Assembly (NCBI GenBank): GCA_009701105.1
Contig: WLKU01000001.1
Coordinates: 1-52,597 of the forward strand
DNA: 52,597 nt
Origin: Actinomycetota bacterium
GTDB taxonomy: Bacteria > Actinomycetota > Acidimicrobiia > Acidimicrobiales > Ilumatobacteraceae
Direction of reading: 5' to 3'
Part shown: positions 9,034 to 17,514 of the stretch, piece after piece
Position numbering within the stretch: the stretch's first letter is position 1
Layout: every line of letters begins with the position of its first letter
Position numbers and translations under genes: made by a program
Notes under the pieces: generated by a model
Told to the model about the DNA's origin: nothing
What the model saw: the letters and a program-made list of their open reading frames with translations, nothing else
The model's database searches: none

Positions 9034-9123
9034 TGGCGGAAGGGGTGGGATTTGAACCCACGGTGGGCCTAAACCCACGACGGTGTTCGAGACCGTTCCA
9101 TTCGTCCGCTCTGGCACCCTTCC
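9034..9123 (-). tRNA. tRNA-Ser (anticodon CGA)
   Basis: A class II tRNA with a long variable arm. The acceptor stem GGAAGGG pairs with CCCTTCC, the discriminator is G and CCA is encoded. The anticodon loop CTCGAAC between stem arms ACGGT and ACCGT gives anticodon CGA, reading UCG. The T arm holds GTTCAAATC. It lies 20 nt downstream of the tadA stop. Confidence 0.95.
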
Positions 9124-9143
9124 GTTTTGGAAGGCTATCGGCG

Positions 9144-9605
9144 TTAGTCGGACGTGCGCTTTTGAGCGAAAAACTCTTTCAACAACAGCGTTGCCTCACG
9201 CTCACAAACACCATGTTTCACGATTGGGTTGTGATTAAGGCGAGGATCGCTACACACGTTGTACAAGCTTGATGTTGCCCCGCCTTTAAGGTCGGCTGTC
9301 GCATACACCAATCTTTCGATACGAGCATTAATTAGTGCACCTGCACACATCACGCATGGCTCCAGTGTCACGACGAGCGTGCAATCGTTCAGTCGCCAGC
9401 GACCGAGTGCGGTGGCTGCATCGCGTAATGCAAGTATCTCTGCGTGAGCAGTTGGGTCGCCCGTTGCTTCGCGTTCGTTATGACGAGCCACAATGATCTG
9501 GCCTTCGTGCACAACAACAGCACCGACCGGCACATCGCGGGAGTTACTGGCCAATTGTGCTTGTTGCAAAGCAACTTGCATGGCCTGTTCGTCACTGATA
9601 CTCAT
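9144..9605 (-). CDS. tadA: tRNA-specific adenosine deaminase
   Basis: 153 residues, typical TadA length. The zinc-dependent deaminase motifs are complete: HAE with His54 and catalytic Glu56, and PCVMC with Cys84 and Cys87. DVPVGAVVV near residue 24 is the family N-terminal strand. TadA converts A34 to inosine in tRNA-Arg(ACG), and that tRNA is also in this window at 37598-37673. The ATG at 9605 is the best start; the frame is open further upstream only because the adjacent tRNA-Ser gene has no stop in it. Remarkably, the A of this ATG is also the final A of the CCA end of tRNA-Ser(GGA). No ribosome binding site is visible. Confidence 0.94.
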   Translation of the reverse strand: MSISDEQAMQVALQQAQLASNSRDVPVGAVVVHEGQIIVARHNEREATGDPTAHAEILALRDAATALGRWRLNDCTLVVTLEPCVMCAGALINARIERLVYATADLKGGATSSLYNVCSDPRLNHNPIVKHGVCEREATLLLKEFFAQKRTSD

Positions 9606-9692
9606 GGCGGAGGAGGTGGGATTCGAACCCACGGAGACTTGCGCCTCACACGCTTTCCAAGCGTGCCGATTCGGCCGCTCTCGCACCCCTCC
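9605..9692 (-). tRNA. tRNA-Ser (anticodon GGA)
   Basis: Acceptor GGAGGGG pairs with the 3' strand CCTCCTCC region with encoded CCA. The anticodon loop TTGGAAA, between CACGC and GCGTG, gives GGA, reading UCC and UCU. The long variable arm and GTTCGAATC T loop are class II features. The last A of CCA is the first base of the tadA start codon. Confidence 0.95.
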
Positions 9693-9755
9693 TTGTATTA
9701 CGTGTGAAGGTTATCGCCGATCAATCAAGGGTTGTTCAGCGATATCGTTACATCA

Positions 9756-9779
9756 CGTCTCCGTCGAGTGAGGTGACGG
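9756..9779 (+). repeat. 24-nt direct repeat, copy 1 (at the 5' end of SRP RNA)
   Basis: A 24-nt sequence beginning CGTCTCCGTCGAGTG is identical to 13162-13185 in the same orientation. Here its right part is the first strand of the SRP RNA terminal helix. It contains CCGTC-N9-GACGG, a 5-bp hairpin. Confidence 0.8.
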
Positions 9780-9880
9780 TCGGGTCCTGTGCAACGGACG
9801 CCCGAGAATCAGGTCAGAGTCGGAAGACAGCAGCCTTCATCGGAAACGTTTGAGTGCCGCAGACCACCTGGCCGTCACTT
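9771..9880 (+). ncRNA. ffs: signal recognition particle RNA (4.5S-type)
   Basis: The Ffh-binding hairpin is clear at about 9809-9835: AGGTC-AGA-GTC, apical GGAA tetraloop, GAC-AGCA-GCC, with the same symmetric and asymmetric internal loops as E. coli 4.5S RNA. The termini GGTGACGG (about 9772-9779) and CCGTCACT (about 9872-9879) pair to close the rod. The approximate length of 110 nt fits a small bacterial SRP RNA. It joins Ffh to target membrane proteins co-translationally. The exact ends are estimated from pairing. Its place next to tadA and a tRNA-Ser is the conserved bacterial neighbourhood, normally followed by dnaX. Confidence 0.88.
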
Positions 9881-10052
9881 CAGTCGGCGGAAGTGGAAAA
9901 CCAACTCACCTCTCAACCCATTATTTAACAGCAAATATATTCAGACTGTTTAGAAAATTCTAAGAAACTCAGCGAACTAATCAATAATTTTAGAAATAAA
10001 ATTCGATTTACAAATATAATTTAGGTATTCCCATAAGAATGATCATTGTGCG

Positions 10053-11282
10053 TCACAGCGTAGTTTTTTCGTGTTCTATTATCACCATGTAGTGAAGAGC
10101 AATTAGCAACATCAAGATGACGGGAGTCACCAGAATTGAAATGCTTACCGACGAATCAATATGTGGCGAAGAACTACCGAGACTTATAAATGACTTCGGA
10201 ACTAGAAGCAGAGCAAAAAAAACCAAATTAATTTTTTGTATCAAAGAAGCAGCCGTTGGTCGGACACCGTGAACAAGCATCCCACAAGCCATAATGTTTA
10301 ACAGTTTGTAATCCGCCGACACCCAAGGAAGCAAACACGAAGCAATAATCAGTGGGTAATACGCATCAATTCCAGAAACGCGTAAACGTAAATTCAGATA
10401 TAGAATAAATCCAAGAAATCCAACCGCAAACAGCAAATATGCAAAAGTAAACCAATCTGGAATTTCATTTATTGTCCGATACAAAATATATTTAATCAGT
10501 CCAAATAAGCTATGACCAAATGGGAGACCAAAATTTTTATCTACCATTGTGTTCTGATAATGAAGATAGTTTTCGAATGTGGCGAATGGTCTGTCTAATG
10601 GGCTAATGCCATAAAATCGTCGAATAAACAACGAAACAACCAACATTAAACTTGCGCAAACACTCGTCACACGAGCAAAATCTGCCCAACGTCTTTTGAT
10701 GAGATACCACGGAAGAATAAATGCAGCCCATGGTTTAACACAAATTGAAAGCGCTAAGGCGATTGATGAAATTTTTGGCTTGTCGCTATCTGTCACTAAG
10801 GCAACCATTAGAAAAACCGCACTTAGCCACTCTAGATTTCCGCGATCAAGGCAAAAAATTACTGGATAGGAAAAACATATTAAAGCTGACACCTTTATTA
10901 ATAAGTTTTTTATACTCGGAGAAACTTTTTTTAATGACCAGTAGAACGCGATTACAAGTGAAACAAGTGAGCAGATTTCGTATATTACTAAGGCCGTTTT
11001 TTTCCCTGGAATCAATCCAAAAATGAAACTGGTTAAATCCCAAATTGGCTGCAGTGACGGGCCAGTTTCCGCGCGCACATAATCAAGGCTTTCAGCTCCA
11101 TAGCGCAAATTCCACTGAGCGTAATTTTTGTAAAAATCTCCAAATCTCTCGTCTGGTCTGAATAAAAATGTATTGAACGGATATCGAGAATCGGATCTAA
11201 AAGCAATATAGAATAAAAAGGCTAACAGTGTCCCTTTTACACAGAACTCAGTCAGCCGATCAATTGGTCTGTGTGTTGCCAT
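10053..11282 (-). CDS. multi-pass membrane protein, GT87/DUF2029-like glycosyltransferase
   Basis: About 409 residues from the ATG at 11282, which has a good ribosome binding site (GAGGGAAG, 6 nt away); an upstream start at 11306 would place that site inside the gene. About ten hydrophobic segments are visible. The segment CLDRGNLEWL and an acidic first loop (RPDERFGDFYKNY) resemble GT-C-fold mannosyltransferases of the GT87/DUF2029 group that use lipid-linked sugars. The gene at 39764 has the same DRGN-x-x-WL element. It lies in AT-rich DNA right after the SRP RNA, so it is probably acquired polysaccharide machinery. Acceptor and sugar are unknown. Confidence 0.65.
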   Translation of the reverse strand: MATHRPIDRLTEFCVKGTLLAFLFYIAFRSDSRYPFNTFLFRPDERFGDFYKNYAQWNLRYGAESLDYVRAETGPSLQPIWDLTSFIFGLIPGKKTALVIYEICSLVSLVIAFYWSLKKVSPSIKNLLIKVSALICFSYPVIFCLDRGNLEWLSAVFLMVALVTDSDKPKISSIALALSICVKPWAAFILPWYLIKRRWADFARVTSVCASLMLVVSLFIRRFYGISPLDRPFATFENYLHYQNTMVDKNFGLPFGHSLFGLIKYILYRTINEIPDWFTFAYLLFAVGFLGFILYLNLRLRVSGIDAYYPLIIASCLLPWVSADYKLLNIMACGMLVHGVRPTAASLIQKINLVFFALLLVPKSFISLGSSSPHIDSSVSISILVTPVILMLLIALHYMVIIEHEKTTL

Positions 11283-11572
11283 GTTTTTCTTCCCTCTCCA
11301 AAACAATAAAATTACAGAACGAGAGATTTAATAGCCAGGTTCCCGCAGTCCGACATCAAAAGTATCGGTAAACTATCAAATTCCAGTTCAGAACACGTTT
11401 GATGATCGCAGACAGTTGCAAGGTTAGACCAAATTAATAACGATATTCTTGCGAGACATATAAATCATCACATATCACTATGTGGTTCACCCAACTGAAT
11501 CACGAAACTAAATTCGTACACTGTCACATTAAAACCTGACATCTCAGACAGCCCACCGATTTCTTGTGTTTA

Positions 11573-13012
11573 TTAACTTTGCCAAGTAACAATAGTATTT
11601 CCATTATCTTCTTTTATCTGCAGACAAGGTGTATCACAATTACCATCAAAACTTATGTTATTCGGAGGATGCTCAATCTGGTTAAACACTGAACCATAGG
11701 CAAATACCCAACCGTTAAATCCAATCAACGTTACATTATACGCGGCTAAAGGCTTATCCATCGAAGACACTTGAAGCAATATGTTATTTACCTCGGCTCG
11801 ATTTACTTCAAATTTATCAATATTGTTCAGATTGCAAATATTATTTGCGACGTATGCGAAAACAATTAGGCAAAGGTACAAGACTGTAAGCCTTTTTTCT
11901 CTCAAGACACCGATAATGGAACAAACAACGATTAACAGTAATATTTCACTGCCAAACAACCATCTCCCTTCAATCCTGGATTTAACTGTAGAAGCCATTA
12001 AGATCAAGCAACCAGAAATTAATAATTGAAAGTAAATGAAACTATAGAATTTGTTTCTGTCCCGGTTTGCGATCTTGCTGTCTGCAAATTCGGCATTGTT
12101 TAATCCAATTACTTTTCGAACACAGAAATAAACAACTACACATAGAATAAGAACTACAGCTATTCGAAGTGGTCCAAATATTTGATGATTCGGATAGATG
12201 GAATTCCCATCGGTGCCAACCAACAATTTTTTCAATGCCAGAACGAAATGATCTAAAATCCATAAACCATAAGTTCTAGAAAACTCTTCTTCCCCTCCTC
12301 CTCTTAGCGGATTGTTTTGAGATAATAACTCGACAGCAATATAAATGACTGTTGTACCCCAAAGTATGAAATATGTTGACTTTTTGTAATTCCAATTTGT
12401 CAGAACCAGCCACAAAGGAGTCACGATGCACACAATTAGATAGCGCTCATGAGTTAAAGCAGCAAGGGAAAAAAAGAGATTTAGTAGAAAAAGATGTCTT
12501 CCTGTGAAACCAGTGTTCACCGCTCTTGCGTAAGTCAAACATCCCAAAAGCATAAAAAGTATCGCCATTAACTCCAATAGGCCATGTATGCGGTTTTGTG
12601 CATACCATGAGAACCTGGACATTGGAACTATCACCGCAACTATTAAGGCTGCTAAGAAATTCCCATTCAATCGGTAAACGATCAAACCAGATACGGTAGC
12701 TACCACTGAAATTAGTAGAAGCAACACGATCATTACGGTGGATGTATTTAGGCCGAATATTTTCGACACTGCATAAAGCACAAAAGTGAACACTGGTCGC
12801 CATTTGCCTTGCATATCAATGTCAATAAATGAATGCAAAAAGGAATTTGCATATCCACCGGGTTTGTTGTGTGCTTCTAAAAGCAAATAGTCATCTCCAT
12901 AGAAATATCTATAGGATTTGGCGATGCGGAATACGCTCAGAGGTACCAAACTTGCAGCAAACAAAGAAGCTGGAACAGCAAATTTGTTGAGCTTCATTTT
13001 CTGAAAGAACAT
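11573..13012 (-). CDS. multi-pass membrane protein, probable GT-C-fold glycosyltransferase
   Basis: 479 residues with about eleven predicted membrane helices. After the first helix comes YGDDYLLL (Asp40, Asp41), the kind of acidic pair found in the first extracytoplasmic loop of GT-C enzymes such as PMT/ArnT, and ALTHERYL follows in a later loop. The C-terminal 80 residues form a soluble domain ending in DNGNTIVTWQS. The sugar and acceptor are not identifiable. It is AT-rich and separated from the preceding gene by a 290-bp stretch in which I see nothing. An AAAGG ribosome binding site lies upstream of the ATG. Confidence 0.6.
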   Translation of the reverse strand: MFFQKMKLNKFAVPASLFAASLVPLSVFRIAKSYRYFYGDDYLLLEAHNKPGGYANSFLHSFIDIDMQGKWRPVFTFVLYAVSKIFGLNTSTVMIVLLLLISVVATVSGLIVYRLNGNFLAALIVAVIVPMSRFSWYAQNRIHGLLELMAILFMLLGCLTYARAVNTGFTGRHLFLLNLFFSLAALTHERYLIVCIVTPLWLVLTNWNYKKSTYFILWGTTVIYIAVELLSQNNPLRGGGEEEFSRTYGLWILDHFVLALKKLLVGTDGNSIYPNHQIFGPLRIAVVLILCVVVYFCVRKVIGLNNAEFADSKIANRDRNKFYSFIYFQLLISGCLILMASTVKSRIEGRWLFGSEILLLIVVCSIIGVLREKRLTVLYLCLIVFAYVANNICNLNNIDKFEVNRAEVNNILLQVSSMDKPLAAYNVTLIGFNGWVFAYGSVFNQIEHPPNNISFDGNCDTPCLQIKEDNGNTIVTWQS

Positions 13013-13161
13013 GGTTTAAACCTTTGAAGATAAATCTTTTTCTATGTTAGCGCAAAAGGCTTCACTTTATTGCAAAGAAACTTTTCTGGAATACAATACA
13101 TTCGCCAGCAATCAAAGCACGCTCTGGCAGTTTCGTAACTGTGTTCGCAATTATGTGAATC

Positions 13162-13190
13162 CGTCTCCGTCGAGTGAGGTGACGGAGGCG
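13162..13190 (+). repeat. 24-nt direct repeat, copy 2, inside a strong hairpin; only item besides a promoter in the 13013-13417 gap
   Basis: Positions 13162-13185 are identical to 9756-9779. In this copy the following bases extend the palindrome: 13162-13171 pairs with 13181-13190 as a 10-bp stem (one G-U pair) around the 9-nt loop GAGTGAGGT. It lies between two divergent genes, so it is not an obvious terminator, and no U-run follows. The rest of the 405-bp gap is AT-rich and holds only the promoter at 13405. Confidence 0.8.
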
Positions 13191-13404
13191 CAGGACTATC
13201 CAACATACTTTTTAACTGCCCAATCAAAATTATAATAGAAATTGGACAATTAACCTCAAACAGCATCCCCTGGACGCGCCAACTTTTTGTTGACTGAATT
13301 AACGGAGTCTCGAAATTCCCCTACATGCGACAAACCTTTAAACTAGTCCATGCAGCAGATTCTTCACATTTGGTTACATCAAATATTTGGTGAGTAATTA
13401 CTGG

Positions 13405-13410
13405 TACGAT
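13405..13410 (+). promoter_or_regulatory. -10 box TACGAT, leaderless-type, for the SDR gene
   Basis: TACGAT, then aatcgtt (7 nt), then the GTG at 13418. Confidence 0.55.
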
Positions 13411-13417
13411 AATCGTT

Positions 13418-14344
13418 GTGCGAATACTTGTAACTGGAGCAGCAGGATTTATTGGTTCGCACATTGCAAGCTCTCTGATACAGAATGGGAACACAGTTGT
13501 TGGGCTTGATTCTCTCTCAAGCGTTCTTTATCCAAGTTCAATAAAAGCAGCCAGAATAAACGAACTTTCCAAATTTAAGGAATTCAATTTCTACCATCTA
13601 AATTTGGCCACTGATAAACTTGACGGGATTATTGGTCAAATAGATGCAGTTATTAATGAAGCTGCACTACCAGGTCAAATTTTGAGTTGGGATCACTTTG
13701 AATCGTATGTTCAAAGTAATCTTACAAGTGTCGATCGAATCATTCATTTTTGTCTCAGCAGAAATGTCCCAAAACTAATTCAAGCTTCAACTTCGTCTGT
13801 ATACGGTGTTAATGCAGTAGGTGGTGAGGGCCAAGCAATGCGACCAGCATCTCCCTATGGGGTAACTAAACTCGCGGCAGAATCACTTCTGAATGCGTAC
13901 CAACAAAACTTTCCACTCAATTTCTCAACTGTTCGGTACTTTTCAGTCTACGGTCCATCCCAAAGACCAGATATGGGTATTTATAAGTTTATTGAGTCAA
14001 TATCTTCAAAGAAACCAATAAAAGTTTTTGGAGATGGACTTCAGCGTCGAGACTGCACATTTGTTGGAGATATTGTGAATGGAACAATATCTGCGATGAA
14101 AAATGGGCGTGCCGGTGCGGTCTACAATTTGGCCGGTGGAACCAATTTAACTGTTTTAGAGATTATCAATTTATGTGGAAAAATTATTGGCCATGAGCCC
14201 ATAATTGAATTTGTCAAAAGACCAGTTGGTGATCAATTGCTCACATCAGGAGATTATTCAATGGCTACAAGTGAGTTGTCATACTCCCCGCAATATACAT
14301 TCGAGGAAGGTTTGCGCTTGCAGGTGGCATGGCAGCTAAAATGA
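13418..14344 (+). CDS. NAD-dependent sugar epimerase/dehydratase (extended SDR)
   Basis: 308 residues, the standard length of extended SDR sugar enzymes. The NAD-binding motif GAAGFIGSH is at 7-15, the catalytic Ser lies in STSSVYG (125-130), and Tyr147/Lys151 form the YGVTK dyad. RYFSVYGPSQRPDMGIYKF is the substrate-side motif of UDP-glucose/UDP-glucuronate 4-epimerase relatives. It acts in the cytoplasm on a nucleotide sugar. It opens the plus-strand part of the polysaccharide island together with the GT2 gene. Start GTG 13418 is supported by a -10 box 7 nt upstream. The precise substrate is not readable. Confidence 0.85.
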   Translation: MRILVTGAAGFIGSHIASSLIQNGNTVVGLDSLSSVLYPSSIKAARINELSKFKEFNFYHLNLATDKLDGIIGQIDAVINEAALPGQILSWDHFESYVQSNLTSVDRIIHFCLSRNVPKLIQASTSSVYGVNAVGGEGQAMRPASPYGVTKLAAESLLNAYQQNFPLNFSTVRYFSVYGPSQRPDMGIYKFIESISSKKPIKVFGDGLQRRDCTFVGDIVNGTISAMKNGRAGAVYNLAGGTNLTVLEIINLCGKIIGHEPIIEFVKRPVGDQLLTSGDYSMATSELSYSPQYTFEEGLRLQVAWQLK

Positions 14345-14490
14345 TTCTGCCAACTAATTATTGTCTCATTCACATGTGCTTAAGTTAATCGTATGTGTTC
14401 CAATCAGTTCTACAGCGCACAATTCCATAGTTTGGAAACTCATGACTATCCCAATTCGAATTACTCTCCACTTTAGAAAAATGGTTAAGC

Positions 14491-15441
14491 ATGACCGAAC
14501 TTAGTGTCATCATCCCAGTTTTTAATGAATCCGAAAGTATTGCACTATTTGTTGAGGAAGTTTCAAAAGCGATCAACGCAATATTTGACACTGATCAATA
14601 TGAAATAATCATTGTGGACGACGGATCAACTGACAAAACTGGAGCGATCTTATCCCAAATAGATGTGGCGACTGTTTTGACTTTTCGAAGAAACCAAGGT
14701 CAGTCAGCTGCAATGAAAGCTGGTCTTGACCATAGTTCGGGAAGACTAATCGCCTTTCTTGACGGAGATGGACAAAATGACCCAACTGATATTCCTAGCC
14801 TGATAGACGAATTAAATCTCACTGGAAACGATTTGATATGTGGGTGGAGAATTCGTAGACAGGATCCGATAATCAAGAAAATAGTATCTAAGGGCGCATA
14901 TAAACTCAGACAGTTACTGATAAAAGACGGAGTTCACGATAGTGGTTGCACTTTGAAAGTCGGTAAAAGAGATGCACTGATGTCGATACAACTACATGGC
15001 GAATTACACCGTCTTATTCCGGCACAAACCATGCTTTCCGGTTTCAAGGTCTCAGAAGTGAGGGTTAATCATCGTCCTCGGCAATTTGGAAAAACTAAAT
15101 ATACTTACTCAAGAATTATTAAGGGTTTTATTGATATCGCTCATACTTGGTTTTGGAAAAAGTATGAATCCAGACCATTGCATTTTTTTGGAATCGTCGG
15201 CGGCTCGCTCATTGTAATCGGCTTAGCGTCTGGGATATCTGCAGTGGTAATGAATGTCATTGGACTTCAACTATGGCGCTATTCGTTGCCCATACTCACA
15301 ATTCTTTTAATTCTAACTGGAACTCAAATTATATTGACTGGCCTAATTGCAGATCGACTTTTTCGGATTCAATATTTAGTGTCGAAGCAACCCAGATACG
15401 CAATTTCTAAAATTAAGCCTGCTGTTACTTCCGAGCAATAA
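14491..15441 (+). CDS. glycosyltransferase family 2, DPM1/ArnC-like with membrane tail
   Basis: 316 residues. The GT-A domain has VIIPVFNESES at 6-16, the nucleotide-binding DDGS at 43-46 and LDGDGQNDP at about 89-97 (the DXD-equivalent in this subfamily). Two C-terminal helices (about 230-255 and 265-290) anchor it, as in bactoprenol glucosyl/aminoarabinose transferases. It probably transfers a sugar from a nucleotide donor to a polyprenyl phosphate, feeding the GT-C proteins or the GtrA-type flippase of this island. Its 3' end overlaps the convergent methyltransferase by 17 bp. No clear ribosome binding site was seen. Confidence 0.85.
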   Translation: MTELSVIIPVFNESESIALFVEEVSKAINAIFDTDQYEIIIVDDGSTDKTGAILSQIDVATVLTFRRNQGQSAAMKAGLDHSSGRLIAFLDGDGQNDPTDIPSLIDELNLTGNDLICGWRIRRQDPIIKKIVSKGAYKLRQLLIKDGVHDSGCTLKVGKRDALMSIQLHGELHRLIPAQTMLSGFKVSEVRVNHRPRQFGKTKYTYSRIIKGFIDIAHTWFWKKYESRPLHFFGIVGGSLIVIGLASGISAVVMNVIGLQLWRYSLPILTILLILTGTQIILTGLIADRLFRIQYLVSKQPRYAISKIKPAVTSEQ

Positions 15442-16360
15442 CTATCATTCTTGATGGGACATTGCGGACAAAAGTCATGGTTACCAATTTCGCAATAAAA
15501 ATAGAAATCGGCTTTGGTATTCTAATCAGGATTCGTCTAAATTGAGATCCACTTAATCCCAAGGTCCTAAATTCATACTCAATTGATCGCAAATAATCAA
15601 GTGGTACGTTTTCATTTTTGTACACTATTTCAGAAAAACCGACAGAAGTCAGCAGGTCCAGCAATCCCGCCTTCGAAAAATGAAAACGATGTCGTGGAAT
15701 ATCCAAGTTAAACCAGTTTGCTCCGAACTTTTGAAATTCCGAACTATCAAATCTTGGTATTTTGATGAAAAGTACCCCACCAGGTCTTAAACCGTTCTGA
15801 TAAATGTTGTTCAAAACGCTAACCGGAGAGGATAGATGTTCTAGCACATGTCTCATAATTATTAAATCGTGTTGCAATTCGAATTTCACACTCTCTGCCG
15901 GTGTACCGTCTAACGAAATTCCAAATTGCTCAGCAGCTCTACGCCGCCCAGTTGCCCCAGGTTCGACACCTGAAACCAGGCATCCCAAGTTCTTAAATTT
16001 CTTTAAAAACTCACCGCTCCCAGACCCAAACTCAAAGACAAGTGCATTATTGTTTAATTCACTCCCCAAAACCTTTTTAAGGCTTCGGATATCCAATCTG
16101 TGTTTGATTTCAGTGAGAAATTGCAAAAATCCTTTTCGCACAGAAAAAGGTTCGTAATCCGAATTGTAGAGGTTTTCTAACTCTGCCTCGCATAATTGCG
16201 GAAAAGTTTGGCCAATACCACAATTAATGCATTTCCAAAGGGAGTGTTGTTCTCCTGACACACCTTCTTGTAAATCTGTTAAACAATCAAACATCAGATC
16301 CAATCGCGCATTACAGAATACGCATTGCGCGCCGTTAGCGTTAATCGCGGATAGATTCAT
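15425..16360 (-). CDS. class I SAM-dependent methyltransferase with N-terminal zinc ribbon
   Basis: About 311 residues from ATG 16360; a TTG at 16372 would add four. The N-terminus has CVFC and, 26 residues later, CINC, a four-cysteine zinc ribbon often fused to methyltransferases of sugar pathways. The Rossmann SAM motif FEFGSGSGEFLKKF follows around 105-118, and RHVLEHLSSP is the family post-motif. Relatives methylate nucleotide-linked deoxy sugars (C- or O-methylation). It overlaps the 3' end of the upstream GT4 gene, so the DegT, GT4 and methyltransferase genes look like one operon. The acceptor is unknown. Confidence 0.82.
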   Translation of the reverse strand: MNLSAINANGAQCVFCNARLDLMFDCLTDLQEGVSGEQHSLWKCINCGIGQTFPQLCEAELENLYNSDYEPFSVRKGFLQFLTEIKHRLDIRSLKKVLGSELNNNALVFEFGSGSGEFLKKFKNLGCLVSGVEPGATGRRRAAEQFGISLDGTPAESVKFELQHDLIIMRHVLEHLSSPVSVLNNIYQNGLRPGGVLFIKIPRFDSSEFQKFGANWFNLDIPRHRFHFSKAGLLDLLTSVGFSEIVYKNENVPLDYLRSIEYEFRTLGLSGSQFRRILIRIPKPISIFIAKLVTMTFVRNVPSRMIVIARK

Positions 16361-17504
16361 AAACCATCTCAATTCGCTTGCCGACTTGTTCCCATGTTAG
16401 ATTTTCCACCACACGATCCCTGGCTAATAAACCCATTTTTTTTGCTTCATCAGGGTTTTCAAGCGCAAACTGTATTTTCTTAGCTAGATCCGATACAGAC
16501 TTCAAATCTGCATAGATTCCGGTTTCTCCAAGAATTTCTCTTGAGACCGGTCTGTCAAACGCAATGGTCGGAATGGCCATGGCCATGTAATTATAAAGTT
16601 TCCCATCACCTTCTGTGAGGGAAATTTTTGGTGCAACTGCAAGGGTTGCAAGTGATAGATATCGCGGAATGTCAAAATAGTTAATTCTTCCCAAGAAATG
16701 ACACCTACTTTCAATACCCAGGTCCTTGGCTATTTGTCGATATTTTGTAATGTTTGGGTAACCGACTATTATAAATTCAACTTTTTCAACGTGGCTTGCC
16801 ACAATCTGAAAAGACTGCAACATGATATCAACACCTTGATACTCTTCAAGTAAACCCATAAAAAAGACACGTGGAGTTTGCTCATTCATCTCTAACTCCT
16901 CTAAAAGTTCTAGATTCGTGACTTGTGGTTTAAAACGATCAACATCAACACCGTCAAGGACATTAAATACGTTTTTATCGTCATTCAGAAGCGAAGTAAA
17001 ATTTTCTAACATTGTGGCTGATTGAGTGATGACTGGAAACCAAGAAAGAATTTTCTTCTCAAGTAAACCAAGCGCTCGACATGGGATCGATCCCCTCTTC
17101 ACAAAGCCATGTTGTACGCACTCTCCAACTAATGAACCCTGAATATCTGCGACAATTGGTATATGAGGATAAAATAAATGACAGAATTTTGCTATTACTG
17201 CACCTTCGTGTAGATGGGCATGGATTATTTGAGGATGTTCTCGTTGCACTGTTCGCAAAACTAGAAATGCCAAAACTGGGAGAAGAAGGACTTTTGTATA
17301 ACTTGGTCCAGCAGAAAGTTTTTTGTAATATTTCGGAACCCAGCACCTTTTAATTTGTACTCCAGAGACATCTCGCCCCAACCCGTACGTGCAAAGTAAA
17401 ACGTTGTGCCCCAACTTCTCCAGAGCTACAATTTCTTCATAAATTTGAGTATGAGCTCCACGATCCGCAAAAAAAGGAGTGGGCGCAATCATCAATACCT
17501 TCAT
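16341..17504 (-). CDS. glycosyltransferase family 4 (GT-B fold)
   Basis: 387 residues. The N-terminal half starts MKVLMIAPTPFFADRGAHTQI, with the glycine-rich acceptor loop. The C-terminal half carries the donor-binding region LTEGDGKLYNYMAMAIPTIAFD, where the first Glu and the second acidic residue of the EX7E-type motif sit, and VFFMGLLEEYQGVDIM at the start of the donor domain. GT4 enzymes move a sugar from a nucleotide donor onto a growing glycan at the inner membrane face. It sits 10 bp after the DegT gene in the same direction. Sugar specificity is not readable. Confidence 0.88.
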   Translation of the reverse strand: MKVLMIAPTPFFADRGAHTQIYEEIVALEKLGHNVLLCTYGLGRDVSGVQIKRCWVPKYYKKLSAGPSYTKVLLLPVLAFLVLRTVQREHPQIIHAHLHEGAVIAKFCHLFYPHIPIVADIQGSLVGECVQHGFVKRGSIPCRALGLLEKKILSWFPVITQSATMLENFTSLLNDDKNVFNVLDGVDVDRFKPQVTNLELLEELEMNEQTPRVFFMGLLEEYQGVDIMLQSFQIVASHVEKVEFIIVGYPNITKYRQIAKDLGIESRCHFLGRINYFDIPRYLSLATLAVAPKISLTEGDGKLYNYMAMAIPTIAFDRPVSREILGETGIYADLKSVSDLAKKIQFALENPDEAKKMGLLARDRVVENLTWEQVGKRIEMVYESIRD

Positions 17505-17514
17505 AAGATTTGCA

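Noticed and set aside
9606..9686. Longer tadA frame starting at 9686
   Set aside because: The extra part is the tRNA-Ser(GGA) gene read as protein.
9771..9880. tmRNA or riboswitch reading of the RNA element
   Set aside because: The GGAA tetraloop with AGA/AGCA internal loops is the SRP RNA Ffh-binding hairpin; no tag ORF or tRNA-like end exists.
13162..13190. Rho-independent terminator at the hairpin
   Set aside because: It lies between divergent genes and no U-run follows on either strand.
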